A stretch of DNA of 64,000 nt from Actinoplanes missouriensis 431 (lineage in GTDB: Bacteria > Actinomycetota > Actinomycetes > Mycobacteriales > Micromonosporaceae), in the NCBI RefSeq assembly GCF_000284295.1, contig NC_017093.1:1488001-1552000 (forward strand), read 5' to 3'. How positions within the stretch are numbered: position 1 is the stretch's first letter; every line of letters starts with the position of its first letter. The notes under the pieces are model-generated. The model saw nothing but the letters and a program-made list of their open reading frames with translations. It ran no database searches and had not been told where the DNA came from. Below, piece after piece: positions 44,276-52,853 of the stretch. A program made the translations under genes and the position numbers.

Positions 44276-45634
44276 ATGTCCGCGCCGCTCGATCCTGAAG
44301 ACCGCCCCGATGAGGAGGCGGCGGACTTCATGCCCGAGCCGGTTCTCCCCGAGGCCGTCCGGCAGCGGATCACCACGCTGGCCGCCGCCGCCCTGCCCGG
44401 CCTTCCCGCCGACGAGATGCCGGTGCCGCTGCGCCGGGTCGCCCGGTTCGCACCCAATCGCCGGGCCCGGCTCGGCGGGCGGGACATCGCCGCGCAGCTG
44501 GTCGCCGACCCGCTGTTTCGCCAGCGCCTCGGCGCCCGGGTGGTCACCGAGGCCGGTGACCTGGGCGCCGCCGTGACCAGCGGGGTGGCCCCGGCGGCCG
44601 CCGACCCGGTCGAGGTGGCGGCGCTGGCCTACCTGGCCCGCCCGGCCGGCTGGCGGGAGCTGATCGACGCGGCCGGCGACGCGGTCCGGGCCGAGGCCGA
44701 CACCGCCGCGATCGCCTCGCAGGTGCGCGCCGCCGAGCAGCGCGCGGTCCGGGCCGAGCACGACCGGACGGTGGCCCGGGTCGAGGCCGACAAGCTGCGT
44801 GACGAGCTCGCCCGGGTCCGCGAGGAGCTGGGCCAGCTGCGCGAGGAGGCGCGGACCGCGACCAAGGCGCTGCGCGAGGCGCAGGCCGCCCAGAAACGCG
44901 CGGCCGACCTGCTGGCCACCGAGAAGGGCCGGGCCGCGCGGGCCGCGCAGGACCACGAGGCCGAGCTGCGCCGGCTGCGCGCCCGGGTCGCCGACGCCGA
45001 GGCCGCCGCGGCGTCCGGCAAGCAGACCGCCAAGGACGCGCGGGCGGTCGACGACGCCCGCCTCTGGCTGCTGCTCGAGACGATCGGGCAGGCCGCCAGC
45101 GGGCTGCGCCGGGAGCTGGCGATCGGCCCGGCCGACAAGCTGCCCGCCGACTTCGTGGCCGACGCCGCCGCCGACCGGCCCGGCGCGCCGGAGCGCTCCC
45201 GGGCCCGGGCGCAGGACACCGACGACCCGGGCCGGCTCGACCAGCTGCTCGCGCTGCCCCGCGCCCACCTGGTCGTCGACGGGTACAACGTGACCAAGCG
45301 CGGCTTCGCCGACATGTCCCTGGAACAGCAGCGCAAGCGGCTGATCACCGGGTTGGGCGGGATCGCGGCGCAGACCGGTGACGAGATCACCGTGGTCTTC
45401 GACGGCGCCGAGCGGGTGCACGGGCTGCCGCCGGCGCCCCGGGGCGTGCGGGTGCTCTTCTCCCGCAAGGGGATGACCGCCGACGAGCTGATCCGCCAGC
45501 TGGTCCGGGCTGAGCCGCCGGGCCGCCCGGTCGTGGTGGTCTCCTCCGACCGGGAGGTGGCCGACGGCGTGCGCCGGCACGGCGCCTACCCGATGGGGGC
45601 GGATTCGCTCCTCCGCCGATTGTCCCGATCCTGA
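44276..45634 (+). CDS. Coiled-coil protein with C-terminal NYN (YacP-type) RNase domain
   Basis: 452 aa. A variable N-terminal domain (about 1-125), a long Ala/Glu/Arg coiled coil (about 135-255), a linker, and a C-terminal NYN/PIN-like nuclease domain (about 320-452) with LVVDGYNVTK, VVFDGAE, FSRKGMTADELI and VVVSSDREV. These Asp residues form the usual acidic metal site. YacP/Rae1-like domains cut RNA, including ribosome-associated mRNA. ATG 44276 is preceded directly by GGGGAG. Divergent from the exonuclease gene by 95 nt. Confidence 0.85.
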   Translation: MSAPLDPEDRPDEEAADFMPEPVLPEAVRQRITTLAAAALPGLPADEMPVPLRRVARFAPNRRARLGGRDIAAQLVADPLFRQRLGARVVTEAGDLGAAVTSGVAPAAADPVEVAALAYLARPAGWRELIDAAGDAVRAEADTAAIASQVRAAEQRAVRAEHDRTVARVEADKLRDELARVREELGQLREEARTATKALREAQAAQKRAADLLATEKGRAARAAQDHEAELRRLRARVADAEAAAASGKQTAKDARAVDDARLWLLLETIGQAASGLRRELAIGPADKLPADFVADAAADRPGAPERSRARAQDTDDPGRLDQLLALPRAHLVVDGYNVTKRGFADMSLEQQRKRLITGLGGIAAQTGDEITVVFDGAERVHGLPPAPRGVRVLFSRKGMTADELIRQLVRAEPPGRPVVVVSSDREVADGVRRHGAYPMGADSLLRRLSRS

Positions 45635-45638
45635 AAAC

Positions 45639-45660
45639 TGTCGTACCCCTCGCTTAGCGT
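45639..45660 (+). promoter_or_regulatory. TGTCGTACCCC-N5-TAGCGT promoter for the small cysteine protein
   Basis: TGTCGTACCCC at 45639-45649, 5-nt spacer, TAGCGT at 45655-45660; same spacing as the element at 44189. The ribosome site AGAGGAGGGG and ATG 45688 follow. Confidence 0.6.
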
Positions 45661-45687
45661 GACTGTCACGCCTTCAGAGGAGGGGTA

Positions 45688-45894
45688 ATGATCATTGATT
45701 GTGGTCGTTGCACCGAAAAAACCGACGCATGCCACGGGTGTCTGGTCAGCGCGCTGATCGACACTCCGGACGGCCTGGCCGACCTGACACCCGGCGAGCT
45801 GCGGGCGATCGAGACGTTCGAGCTGGCCGGGTTCGAGGTGGAGCTGCTGGAGACTCCACCGCCGCCCGTGATGGTGAAAAAACACGTTGCGTGA
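45688..45894 (+). CDS. Small cysteine-rich protein, 68 aa
   Basis: ATG 45688 with a strong GAGGAGGGG site. The N-terminus MIIDCGRCTEKTDACHGC has two CxxC pairs, probably a zinc knuckle; the rest is acidic (TPGELRAIETFELAGFEVE). It is a conserved actinobacterial small family of unknown role. It has its own promoter of the class found at 44189, and the protease gene follows 19 nt after its stop. Confidence 0.8.
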   Translation: MIIDCGRCTEKTDACHGCLVSALIDTPDGLADLTPGELRAIETFELAGFEVELLETPPPPVMVKKHVA

Positions 45895-45913
45895 TCATGA
45901 CTAGGATTACCTG

Positions 45914-47158
45914 ATGACGCCGAGACAGTGGGCGGTCACCGCGCTCGTCGTGCTGCTCGCCGCGCTGGCCGCGTTCGCCGCCGCCAAGGTCCCGTGGCAC
46001 CGCGCCCCGGCGCCCCGCGCCGACCAGCTCGACGCCCTCGGCCGGCTCGACGCCGGCAAGGTCGCACGGGCCCGGCAGTTCCACGCCGAGCTGCGCCCCG
46101 GGCGATACCTGGCGATGCTCCTCGGCCTGGCCGCCGCGCTGGTGCTCGGGCTCACCCCGCTCGGCGCGCGGCTGGTCGAGCTGACCGGCGACCACTGGCT
46201 CGTCCGGGCGGTCCTCGGCGGACTCCTCGTCGTGGTCGTCACCGAGCTGCTCACCCTGCCGATCGCGATCTGGCGGCACACGGTGGTGGTGCGCTACGGC
46301 ATCTCCACCCAGAGCTGGGGCGGCTGGGCCGGCGACATGCTGAAGTCGTACGCGGTCGGCGCGGTCCTCGGCGGCGTGGTGCTGGCCGGCTTCTTCACCG
46401 TCACCCACTTCGCCCCGCGCTGGTGGTGGGCGTTCGGCGCGGCCGGTGTGGCGGGTCTCGTCGTGCTGCTCTCGTTCGTGCTGCCGGTCCTGGTCGAGCC
46501 GATCTTCAACAAGTTCACGCCGATGCCCGAGGGGCCGCTCCGCACCGAGCTGCTGGAGCTCGCCGAGCGCGACGGCGTGCCGGTCCGCGACGTGCTGGTG
46601 GCCGACGCGTCCCGGCGGACCCGGGCGGTGAACGCCTACGTCTCCGGGCTCGGCCCGACCCGGCGGATCGTCGTCTACGACACGATGCTGACCGAGGCCA
46701 CGCCGGACGAGGTCGTCTCGGTGGCCGCGCACGAGCTCGGCCACGCCAAGGACAACGACGTGCTGACCGGCACGATCATCGGCGCGCTCGGCGCCGCCGC
46801 CGCGGTGATCGCGCTCTACCTGGCCGGCTCCTGGGGCGGGCTGCTGCGGCTCGCCGGGGTCGACTCGATCGGCGATCCCCGGGCGATCGGGCTGCTGCTC
46901 GCGCTCAGCACGGTCGCCGGGCTGATCGCCGGCCCGGCGCAGGCGTTCGTCTCACGCCGCGTCGAGGCCCGCGCCGACGCGCACGCCATGGACCTGACCG
47001 GCGACCCGGAGACCTTCGAGGCGATGCAGCGCCGCCTCGGCACCGTGAACCTCGCCGACCCCGACCCGCCGCACTGGGAGCACGCCATGTTCGCCTCACA
47101 TCCGTCCACCGTGCAGCGGATGGCCGCGGCCCGCGCCTACGCCCGGGCGGCCCGCTGA
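45914..47158 (+). CDS. M48 membrane metalloprotease, STE24/CAAX-type
   Basis: 414 aa with about six to seven membrane helices. Zinc motif HELGH (about 273-277) and the downstream ligand Glu in SRRVEARADAHAMDL are intact; NAYVSGLGPTRRIVVYDT is typical of the Ste24 branch. It probably cleaves membrane or lipoprotein substrates. The stop overlaps the pimB start (TGATG), so translation is coupled with a mannolipid enzyme; a functional link is not established. Confidence 0.9.
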   Translation: MTPRQWAVTALVVLLAALAAFAAAKVPWHRAPAPRADQLDALGRLDAGKVARARQFHAELRPGRYLAMLLGLAAALVLGLTPLGARLVELTGDHWLVRAVLGGLLVVVVTELLTLPIAIWRHTVVVRYGISTQSWGGWAGDMLKSYAVGAVLGGVVLAGFFTVTHFAPRWWWAFGAAGVAGLVVLLSFVLPVLVEPIFNKFTPMPEGPLRTELLELAERDGVPVRDVLVADASRRTRAVNAYVSGLGPTRRIVVYDTMLTEATPDEVVSVAAHELGHAKDNDVLTGTIIGALGAAAAVIALYLAGSWGGLLRLAGVDSIGDPRAIGLLLALSTVAGLIAGPAQAFVSRRVEARADAHAMDLTGDPETFEAMQRRLGTVNLADPDPPHWEHAMFASHPSTVQRMAAARAYARAAR

Positions 47159-48285
47159 TGACCCGCACCCTGCTCGTCACGAACGACTTCCCGCCCCGGC
47201 CCGGCGGCATCCAGCAGTTCGTGCACAACCTGGCGGTGCGCCAGCCGGCCGGCTCGATCGTCGTCTACGCCTCGCAGTGGCGCGGGTCGGCCGCGTTCGA
47301 CGCGGAGCAGCCGTTCGAGGTGGTGCGCGAGGAGACGAGCGTCCTGCTGCCGACTCCGGCGATCGCGAAAAAGGCCGCAGCCCTCGCGAGAAGCCACGGC
47401 TGCGACACCGTGCTCTTCGGCGCGGCCGCCCCGCTCGGGCTGCTGGCACAGGGCCTGCGCAAGGACGCCGGCATCGAGCGGGCCGTCGGCATCACCCACG
47501 GGCACGAGATCGGCTGGGCGGCGCTGCCCGGCGCGCGGCAGCTGCTGCGCCGGATCGCCCGGGGCGCCGACGTCATCACGTACCTCGGGGAGTACCAGCG
47601 CACCCGCCTGGACAAGGCGCTGCACGGGCTCACCGACCTGCGCCGGCTCGCGCCCGGCGTCGACGTGGACACGTTCCACCCCGGTGTGGACGGCTCCGAG
47701 GTGCGCAAACGGCACGGGCTGGCCGGGCGGCCGGTGGTCGTCTGCGTCAGCCGTCTGGTGCCCCGCAAAGGCCAGGACATGCTGATCCGGGCGATGCCGC
47801 TGATCCGCCGCCGGGTTCCGGGAGCGGCGTTGTTGCTGGTGAGCGGCGGGCCGTACCGGAAAACGCTGGAACGGCTGGCACGGGAGCACGGCGTCGAGTC
47901 CGACGTGGTGTTCACCGGTTCGGTGCCGTGGCCCGAGCTGCCCCAGCACTACGCGGCGGGCGACGTCTACGCGATGCCCTGCCGCACCCGCGCCGCGGGG
48001 CTGGACGTGGAGGGTCTCGGCATCGTCTACCTGGAGGCCTCAGCCACCGGGCTGCCGGTCGTCGGCGGCGACTCCGGCGGCGCGCCGGACGCGGTGCGCG
48101 AGGGCGAGACCGGGTTCGTGGTCGGCGGCAGCGACGTGCCGGCCATCGCCGGGCGGGTCGCCGACCTGCTGAGCGACCCCGACCGGGCGAAACAGATGGG
48201 TCAGGCCGGCCGGGCCTGGGTGGAGCGCGAGTGGCGATGGGAGACCCAGGCCGCGCGGCTCACCGCGCTGCTCGAGCGTGAATGA
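47158..48285 (+). CDS. pimB: GT4 mannosyltransferase, PimB'-like
   Basis: 375 aa GT-B glycosyltransferase of family 4. The N-terminus TRTLLVTNDFPPRPGGIQQF, FGAAAPLGLLA, THGHEIGWAALPGARQLLRR, SRLVPRKGQDMLIRAMP and the donor-site CRTRAAGLDVEGLGIVYLEA closely match M. tuberculosis PimB' (Rv2188c) as remembered. That enzyme adds the second mannose to phosphatidylinositol mannoside on the cytosolic face. ATG 47158 overlaps the protease stop. Other GT4 activity cannot be excluded. Confidence 0.88.
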   Translation: MTRTLLVTNDFPPRPGGIQQFVHNLAVRQPAGSIVVYASQWRGSAAFDAEQPFEVVREETSVLLPTPAIAKKAAALARSHGCDTVLFGAAAPLGLLAQGLRKDAGIERAVGITHGHEIGWAALPGARQLLRRIARGADVITYLGEYQRTRLDKALHGLTDLRRLAPGVDVDTFHPGVDGSEVRKRHGLAGRPVVVCVSRLVPRKGQDMLIRAMPLIRRRVPGAALLLVSGGPYRKTLERLAREHGVESDVVFTGSVPWPELPQHYAAGDVYAMPCRTRAAGLDVEGLGIVYLEASATGLPVVGGDSGGAPDAVREGETGFVVGGSDVPAIAGRVADLLSDPDRAKQMGQAGRAWVEREWRWETQAARLTALLERE

Positions 48286-48336
48286 GTCTGGACTGAGTCG
48301 GGGGCGGCGGCGTAGGAACGAGGCAGGAGGCCGCCG

Positions 48337-50241
48337 ATGCCGGACACTGCGCCCGATTCATCCTCTCTGCTGGAGTCGGAGGACGACGGGGAACTCGCTC
48401 TTCCCTACTGGCTGACCAGCACCAAGGAGGCGGCCGACACCACGTTCCTGACGATGCTGCGCCGGCTGCCGCGCCTGCTCCGCGACGGCTGGCTGCTGGC
48501 CTGGCACGCCAGCCGGCGCACCACGATGGCCGTCCTGATCCTCCAGTCGGCGGCCGGACTCGCCTCGGCGCTCGGCCTGATCAGCGTGGTCGGCGTCTTC
48601 GACGGGCTGCTCCAGGCCGGTCCGACCCCGGAGCGGGTGCGTGCCGCCGTACCCTCGCTGGTGCTCTTGATCCTGACCCTCGCCGCGCGGGGGCTGCTGA
48701 GCTCGGCGGCCACGGCGGCGCACGGCCGTCTCACGCCGCTGGTGTTCGAGGCCGCGGAGATGCGGCTGCTCGACCTGACGACAGGCGTCGACCTCGCCAC
48801 GTTCGACGATCCGGAGTGGCGCGACGCCATGCAGCGCGCCCGTGACCGCGGCATCTACGCGGCACAGCGGATCGTGGACTTCGGCATCGAGGTGCTCACC
48901 AACCTGATCGGACTGATCGCGGCCGGCGGTGTGCTCGCCGTGCTGCACCCGGTCCTGCTGCCGATGCTGGTGCTGGCGGCGGTGCCGACCGGCTGGGCGG
49001 CGGTCCGCGCGGCACGCCTGGGGTACCGCATGCGGCTGCGGCTCATCGCCGTCTGGCGGCGGCAGAACATGCTCGCCGAACTCCTGGCGGCGCGCGAGCC
49101 GGCCGGAGAACTAAGAGCCTTCACGGTACGGCGTTTCCTGCTCGCCGAGGTCGCCCGGCTGCTACGAATCTCCACTGTGGAAGAAATCAAGGTGGTGACC
49201 CGGTCGGTGCGCAGCAACCTGTTCGGACAGGCGCTCAGTGGCCTGCTGACCGGGGGCGCCTACCTGGTGCTGCTCTGGCTGCTCTGGACCGGCCGGATGG
49301 AGCTGGCCGCCGGAGGCGCGGCCGCCTACGCCATCAACATCGGCATCGGCAAGCTGCGGGAACTGGCCTTCTCGGTGAACCGGGTCTACGAGCAGGGCCT
49401 GTACTTCTCGGACTTCCAGGGCTTCTGCGACCTGTCCCGGCAGCGGGCCGAGCCGTCGCCGGAGCGGTGCGCGCCCACCCGGTTCAGCGAGATCACCCTG
49501 GACTCGGTGACGTTCAGCTACCCCGACGCCACCCGACCGGCGGTCGACGACGTCAGCCTCACCCTGCGCCGCGGCGAGATCATCGCGCTGGTGGGGGAGA
49601 ACGGGTCCGGCAAGTCGACGCTCGCCGCCGTGCTGGCCGGGCTCTACCGCCCGCAGCACGGGACCGTCACCTGGGACGGCGTCGACGTGAGCCGGCTGCA
49701 CCCGGACTCGCTGCGGGACCGGGTCGCCGTCGTCATGCAGGAGCCGACCCGCTGGCCGCTCTCCGCCCGGCTCAACATCGCGATCGGCCGGCACGACCGC
49801 CCGGCGACGCTGGAACAGGTGCAGGAGTCGGCGCGGGCCGGTGACGCGCACTCGTTCGTGATGGAGCTGCCCCGCGAGTACGAGACGCTGCTCTCCCGGC
49901 ACTTCACCGACGGCGCCGACCTGTCCGGCGGGCAGTGGCAGCGGCTCGCGGTCAGTCGCGCCTTCCACCGCGACGCGCCGCTGCTGATCTGCGACGAGCC
50001 CACCGCGAACCTCGACGCCCGCGCCGAACACGACGTCTACCAGCGGTTGCGATCCCTCGCGGCGGGCCGGAGCGTCGTGCTGATCACGCACCGGATGGCG
50101 AGCGTGCGCGAGGCCGACCGGATCTACGTCCTCGATCACGGGTCGGTGATCGAGGAGGGGGATCATGACTCTCTGATGGCGGCGGGCGGGCTGTATGCGC
50201 AGTTGTTCACGCTCCAGGCCAGCGCCTATCAGTCGGCGTGA
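48337..50241 (+). CDS. ABC exporter, fused membrane and ATPase domains
   Basis: 634 aa half-transporter. About six helices in residues 55-330 precede a nucleotide-binding domain with GENGSGKST, LSGGQWQRLAVSRAF, LLICDEPTANLD and LITHRMA. Close to exporters found beside natural-product or peptide genes, but none is present here. The following thioredoxin-like gene starts inside its stop (GTGA at 50238), so the two are co-translated. Cargo unknown. Confidence 0.9.
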   Translation: MPDTAPDSSSLLESEDDGELALPYWLTSTKEAADTTFLTMLRRLPRLLRDGWLLAWHASRRTTMAVLILQSAAGLASALGLISVVGVFDGLLQAGPTPERVRAAVPSLVLLILTLAARGLLSSAATAAHGRLTPLVFEAAEMRLLDLTTGVDLATFDDPEWRDAMQRARDRGIYAAQRIVDFGIEVLTNLIGLIAAGGVLAVLHPVLLPMLVLAAVPTGWAAVRAARLGYRMRLRLIAVWRRQNMLAELLAAREPAGELRAFTVRRFLLAEVARLLRISTVEEIKVVTRSVRSNLFGQALSGLLTGGAYLVLLWLLWTGRMELAAGGAAAYAINIGIGKLRELAFSVNRVYEQGLYFSDFQGFCDLSRQRAEPSPERCAPTRFSEITLDSVTFSYPDATRPAVDDVSLTLRRGEIIALVGENGSGKSTLAAVLAGLYRPQHGTVTWDGVDVSRLHPDSLRDRVAVVMQEPTRWPLSARLNIAIGRHDRPATLEQVQESARAGDAHSFVMELPREYETLLSRHFTDGADLSGGQWQRLAVSRAFHRDAPLLICDEPTANLDARAEHDVYQRLRSLAAGRSVVLITHRMASVREADRIYVLDHGSVIEEGDHDSLMAAGGLYAQLFTLQASAYQSA

Positions 50242-50588
50242 GATATTTCGACATGGACCTTTCCGGTACGCGTATCGACCCGTCCCTGCTGCGCCGCCTC
50301 GGTGTGGAGCCCGGCGTGGCGACGCTGCTGCAGTTCTCGACGGCGTTCTGCGCGCCGTGCCGGGCGGTGCGGCGGGTGAGCGGTGAGGTCGCTGCGCTGG
50401 TGCCGGGGGTGCGGCACGTCGAGGTGGACGCGGAGAGTCACCTCGACGAGGTGCGCGAGCTGGACGTGCGGCGGACGCCGACGCTGTTCGTCCTGGACGC
50501 CGAGGGGCGCGTCGTCAAACGTGCGACCGGCGTCCCGACGAAGCCGCACTTGATAGCCGCCCTGGCCGAAATCCTCCCGGCCACCTGA
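50238..50588 (+). CDS. Thioredoxin-fold protein
   Basis: 116 aa. A single thioredoxin domain with the redox motif FCAPCRAV (about residues 38-41) and the cis-proline in RRTPTLFVLD. No signal peptide, so it is cytosolic. GTG 50238 overlaps the ABC exporter stop. It reduces disulfides; tight coupling with an exporter hints at a dedicated role but that is inference. Confidence 0.88.
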   Translation: MRYFDMDLSGTRIDPSLLRRLGVEPGVATLLQFSTAFCAPCRAVRRVSGEVAALVPGVRHVEVDAESHLDEVRELDVRRTPTLFVLDAEGRVVKRATGVPTKPHLIAALAEILPAT

Positions 50589-50655
50589 CCACCCGGCCGC
50601 CACCGCCGCCACCTGATCGCCCCGGTCACCACCTGGCCGCCCGGTCCGGCGCCTG

Positions 50656-50841
50656 GGATCGCTCGGCCGTAGCGCAAGCAGGTGACCCGCGCCGGTGACC
50701 TGCGTGGGCTACGGCTGAGGCCGCCCGGCCGGAGCTGATGCCTGTGATCATGGCCGGATAGCCGGCTTGGGCTACGGCTCGGATCGCTCGGCCGTAGCGC
50801 GGGCAGGTAACCCGCGCCGGTGACCTGCGTGGGCTACGGCT
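50656..50841 (+). repeat. Two directly repeated 60-bp hairpins in a 359-bp gene-free gap
   Basis: Copies 50656-50716 and 50781-50841 differ at only a few sites and start 125 bp apart. Each folds on GCCGTAGC / GCTACGGC (50666-50673 with 50708-50715; 50791-50798 with 50833-50840) plus inner GCAGGT / ACCTGC. A third partial copy of the right arm is at 50768-50781. The gap 50589-50947 lies between convergent thioredoxin and MFS genes and holds no supported gene. Confidence 0.9.
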
Positions 50842-50947
50842 CGGGGCTCGAAAGCGGCCCCGACCCGCCGTGGCGGCGAGCGAACCGGCCCCGCGTGTCG
50901 AGTTCGGGTGCGATGCGCGCCCGAAATTCACACGCGGGGGAGCGGGG

Positions 50948-52153
50948 TCAGGCGGGGACCGGGACCGGGGTGGGCGTGTGGGTTGCGCGGGTCAGATTGC
51001 GGGCTCCGGGGATCAGCAACTGCGAGGCGCCCGCCACGAACAGCACCGCCGCGCACCCCGTCACCACCTGGTCGATGCCGAAGCGGTCGGAGAGCGGCCC
51101 GGCCAGCGCGTTCCCGACCGGCATCGCCAGGAACGACGCCACGTAGTCCCAGGAGGCGACCCGGCCGAGCATCTGGTGCGGGACGTTGTCCTGGATCGCG
51201 GTCTCCCACGCCACGTCGTAGAAGAGCAGTCCCGCGTAGCCGATGACCGCGCCGGCGAGGACGGCCCACAGGACGCCGGGCCAGACGTACGCGAAGGCCC
51301 ACAGCGGCATCAGCAGCAGCGCCAGCCAGCCGGCCCGGAGCAGCTTGTGCGGGCGTAACCGCATCCCGAGCGCGGCGCCGAGGAATCCGCCCAGTCCTTC
51401 GGCGGCTGCGATCAGGCCGAACGCGTGGGCGCCGCCGAGCCGCTCGATGGCGACGACCTGGACGAGGACCAGGATCATGCCGTTCGCGATGTGGTAGACC
51501 GTGGCGCCGAACAGGCCGCCGATCAGCCAGTCCCGGCTGCGGATCTCCTTCCATCCGGCGGCGAGCTCGGCGATGAAGGGCTCTCGGGTGCCGCGCTCCG
51601 CCCGTACCCTCATCATCGCTGCCGCGACCAGCGACAAGAGGAAGCTGACCGCGTTGACCGCGAAGCCCGCGGGCGCGCCGAATGCAGCGACCGTGACCCC
51701 GCCGAGCGTGGGGCCGGCGATGCCGCAGCCGGTCTGCAGCATGCTGAGCGTGGCGTTCGCCGACTGGCGGCGGTCGGCCGGGACGAGCAGCGGCTTGAGC
51801 GCGGTCATCGCGGGGGAGAAGAAGCTGCCGGCGGCGGCGGAGACGACGGTGAGCGCGCAGAGCAGGCCGAGGTGGTAGCTCCCGGTGAACATCAGCGCGA
51901 TGCCGGCGGTGGCGGCGAACCGGATCAGGTCCGACCAGACCATCACGTGCCGCGGCTGCAGGCGGTCCGCCCAGACGCCGCCGAAAAGGGTGCAGATCAG
52001 CAGCGTCGTCACCGAGGAGGCCATCACCAGGCCGAGGTCTCGGGCGCCGCCGCCGGTGGTGACCACGGCGACGGCGAGGGCGACCGTCTGGAAGCCGTTG
52101 CCCAGCCAGGAGAGGGCCTGCCCGGTGGCGAGCAGCCGGAAGTCACGAGTCAT
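50948..52153 (-). CDS. MFS efflux transporter (enterobactin-exporter-like, MFS_3)
   Basis: 401 aa with about twelve membrane helices. LSWLGNGFQTVALAVAV at the start and GGVWADRLQPRHVMVWSD after helix 2 match the MFS_3 type of drug or siderophore exporters. ATG 52153 directly abuts a 9-5-9 palindrome, and no ribosome site is visible, so the mRNA is probably leaderless. Divergent from a MarR gene that likely represses it; substrate unknown. Confidence 0.9.
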   Translation of the reverse strand: MTRDFRLLATGQALSWLGNGFQTVALAVAVVTTGGGARDLGLVMASSVTTLLICTLFGGVWADRLQPRHVMVWSDLIRFAATAGIALMFTGSYHLGLLCALTVVSAAAGSFFSPAMTALKPLLVPADRRQSANATLSMLQTGCGIAGPTLGGVTVAAFGAPAGFAVNAVSFLLSLVAAAMMRVRAERGTREPFIAELAAGWKEIRSRDWLIGGLFGATVYHIANGMILVLVQVVAIERLGGAHAFGLIAAAEGLGGFLGAALGMRLRPHKLLRAGWLALLLMPLWAFAYVWPGVLWAVLAGAVIGYAGLLFYDVAWETAIQDNVPHQMLGRVASWDYVASFLAMPVGNALAGPLSDRFGIDQVVTGCAAVLFVAGASQLLIPGARNLTRATHTPTPVPVPA

Positions 52154-52176
52154 GACGATGAAAGTAGTTCATCGTC
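52154..52176. promoter_or_regulatory. MarR operator palindrome between MFS and marR genes
   Basis: GACGATGAA (52154-52162), 5 nt, TTCATCGTC (52168-52176): perfect 9-bp arms. It touches the MFS start codon, and TTGCTG-N17-TACTTT on the minus strand puts the -10 inside the palindrome. Confidence 0.75.
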
Positions 52177-52222
52177 TAACTATCAGCAATCGAATAATCA
52201 GAAGACGTGTCAAGATGGCGGC

Positions 52223-52726
52223 ATGGAACGAGACAGCGCGGATCAGCATGTCGACCGATGGTCGACGTTCTGGAAGGACGAGCCGGCCTTCGACCCCGAG
52301 GTCGAGGGGGCGCTGATCCGGATGTTCCACATTCAGCGGAGGATCAGGCGCGATGACGCCGCGGCGTTCGCCGGCAGCGAGGACTTCACGTTGCAGGACT
52401 ACAAGACCCTGCACGAGCTGATGGTGCAGCCGTGGCCGACCGAGGCCACCCCGGCCCAGCTCGCCGAGGCGGCGAACGTGACCAGGGCGGCGATGACCAG
52501 CCGGCTGGACCGGCTCGCCGAGGCCGAGTTGGTCACGCGCGAGGTGGACGGCACGGATCGGCGGCGGGTCCTGATCCGGCCGACGAAGAAGGGGCGGGAG
52601 ATGTGGAACCGGTACATCTTCGAGGGGATCGAGCGGGACAAGCAGGTGATGAGCGCCCTGACGAAGGACGAGCTGATCCAGCTCAACGCCCTGCTGCGAA
52701 AAGTCCTGCTGTCTCTGGGCGAATGA
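52223..52726 (+). CDS. MarR-family transcriptional regulator
   Basis: 167 aa winged-helix protein. LAEAANVTRAAMTSRLDRLA is the recognition helix region and EVDGTDRRRVLIRPTKKG the wing. ATG 52223; a longer open frame upstream is antisense to the MFS gene. Divergent from the MFS gene with the palindrome at 52154 between them, so it probably represses both until a ligand binds. Confidence 0.9.
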   Translation: MERDSADQHVDRWSTFWKDEPAFDPEVEGALIRMFHIQRRIRRDDAAAFAGSEDFTLQDYKTLHELMVQPWPTEATPAQLAEAANVTRAAMTSRLDRLAEAELVTREVDGTDRRRVLIRPTKKGREMWNRYIFEGIERDKQVMSALTKDELIQLNALLRKVLLSLGE

Positions 52727-52737
52727 ACGGACTTGGC

Positions 52738-52767
52738 CTCCGCGGGGGATATCTCGGGGACGCGGAG
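52738..52767. terminator. Weak hairpin between marR and the response regulator
   Basis: CTCCGCG (52738-52744) pairs with CGCGGAG (52761-52767) over a 16-nt loop in a 127-nt gap between convergent genes. No T-tract; tentative. Confidence 0.3.
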
Positions 52768-52853
52768 ACTCGTCGTTGCCGCTCTGGAGCAGTGAGACCT
52801 ATCGGGGGATCCGAAGGCTAAAGCCGTGAAACGCCGAAAATGTCGGAGATGGG

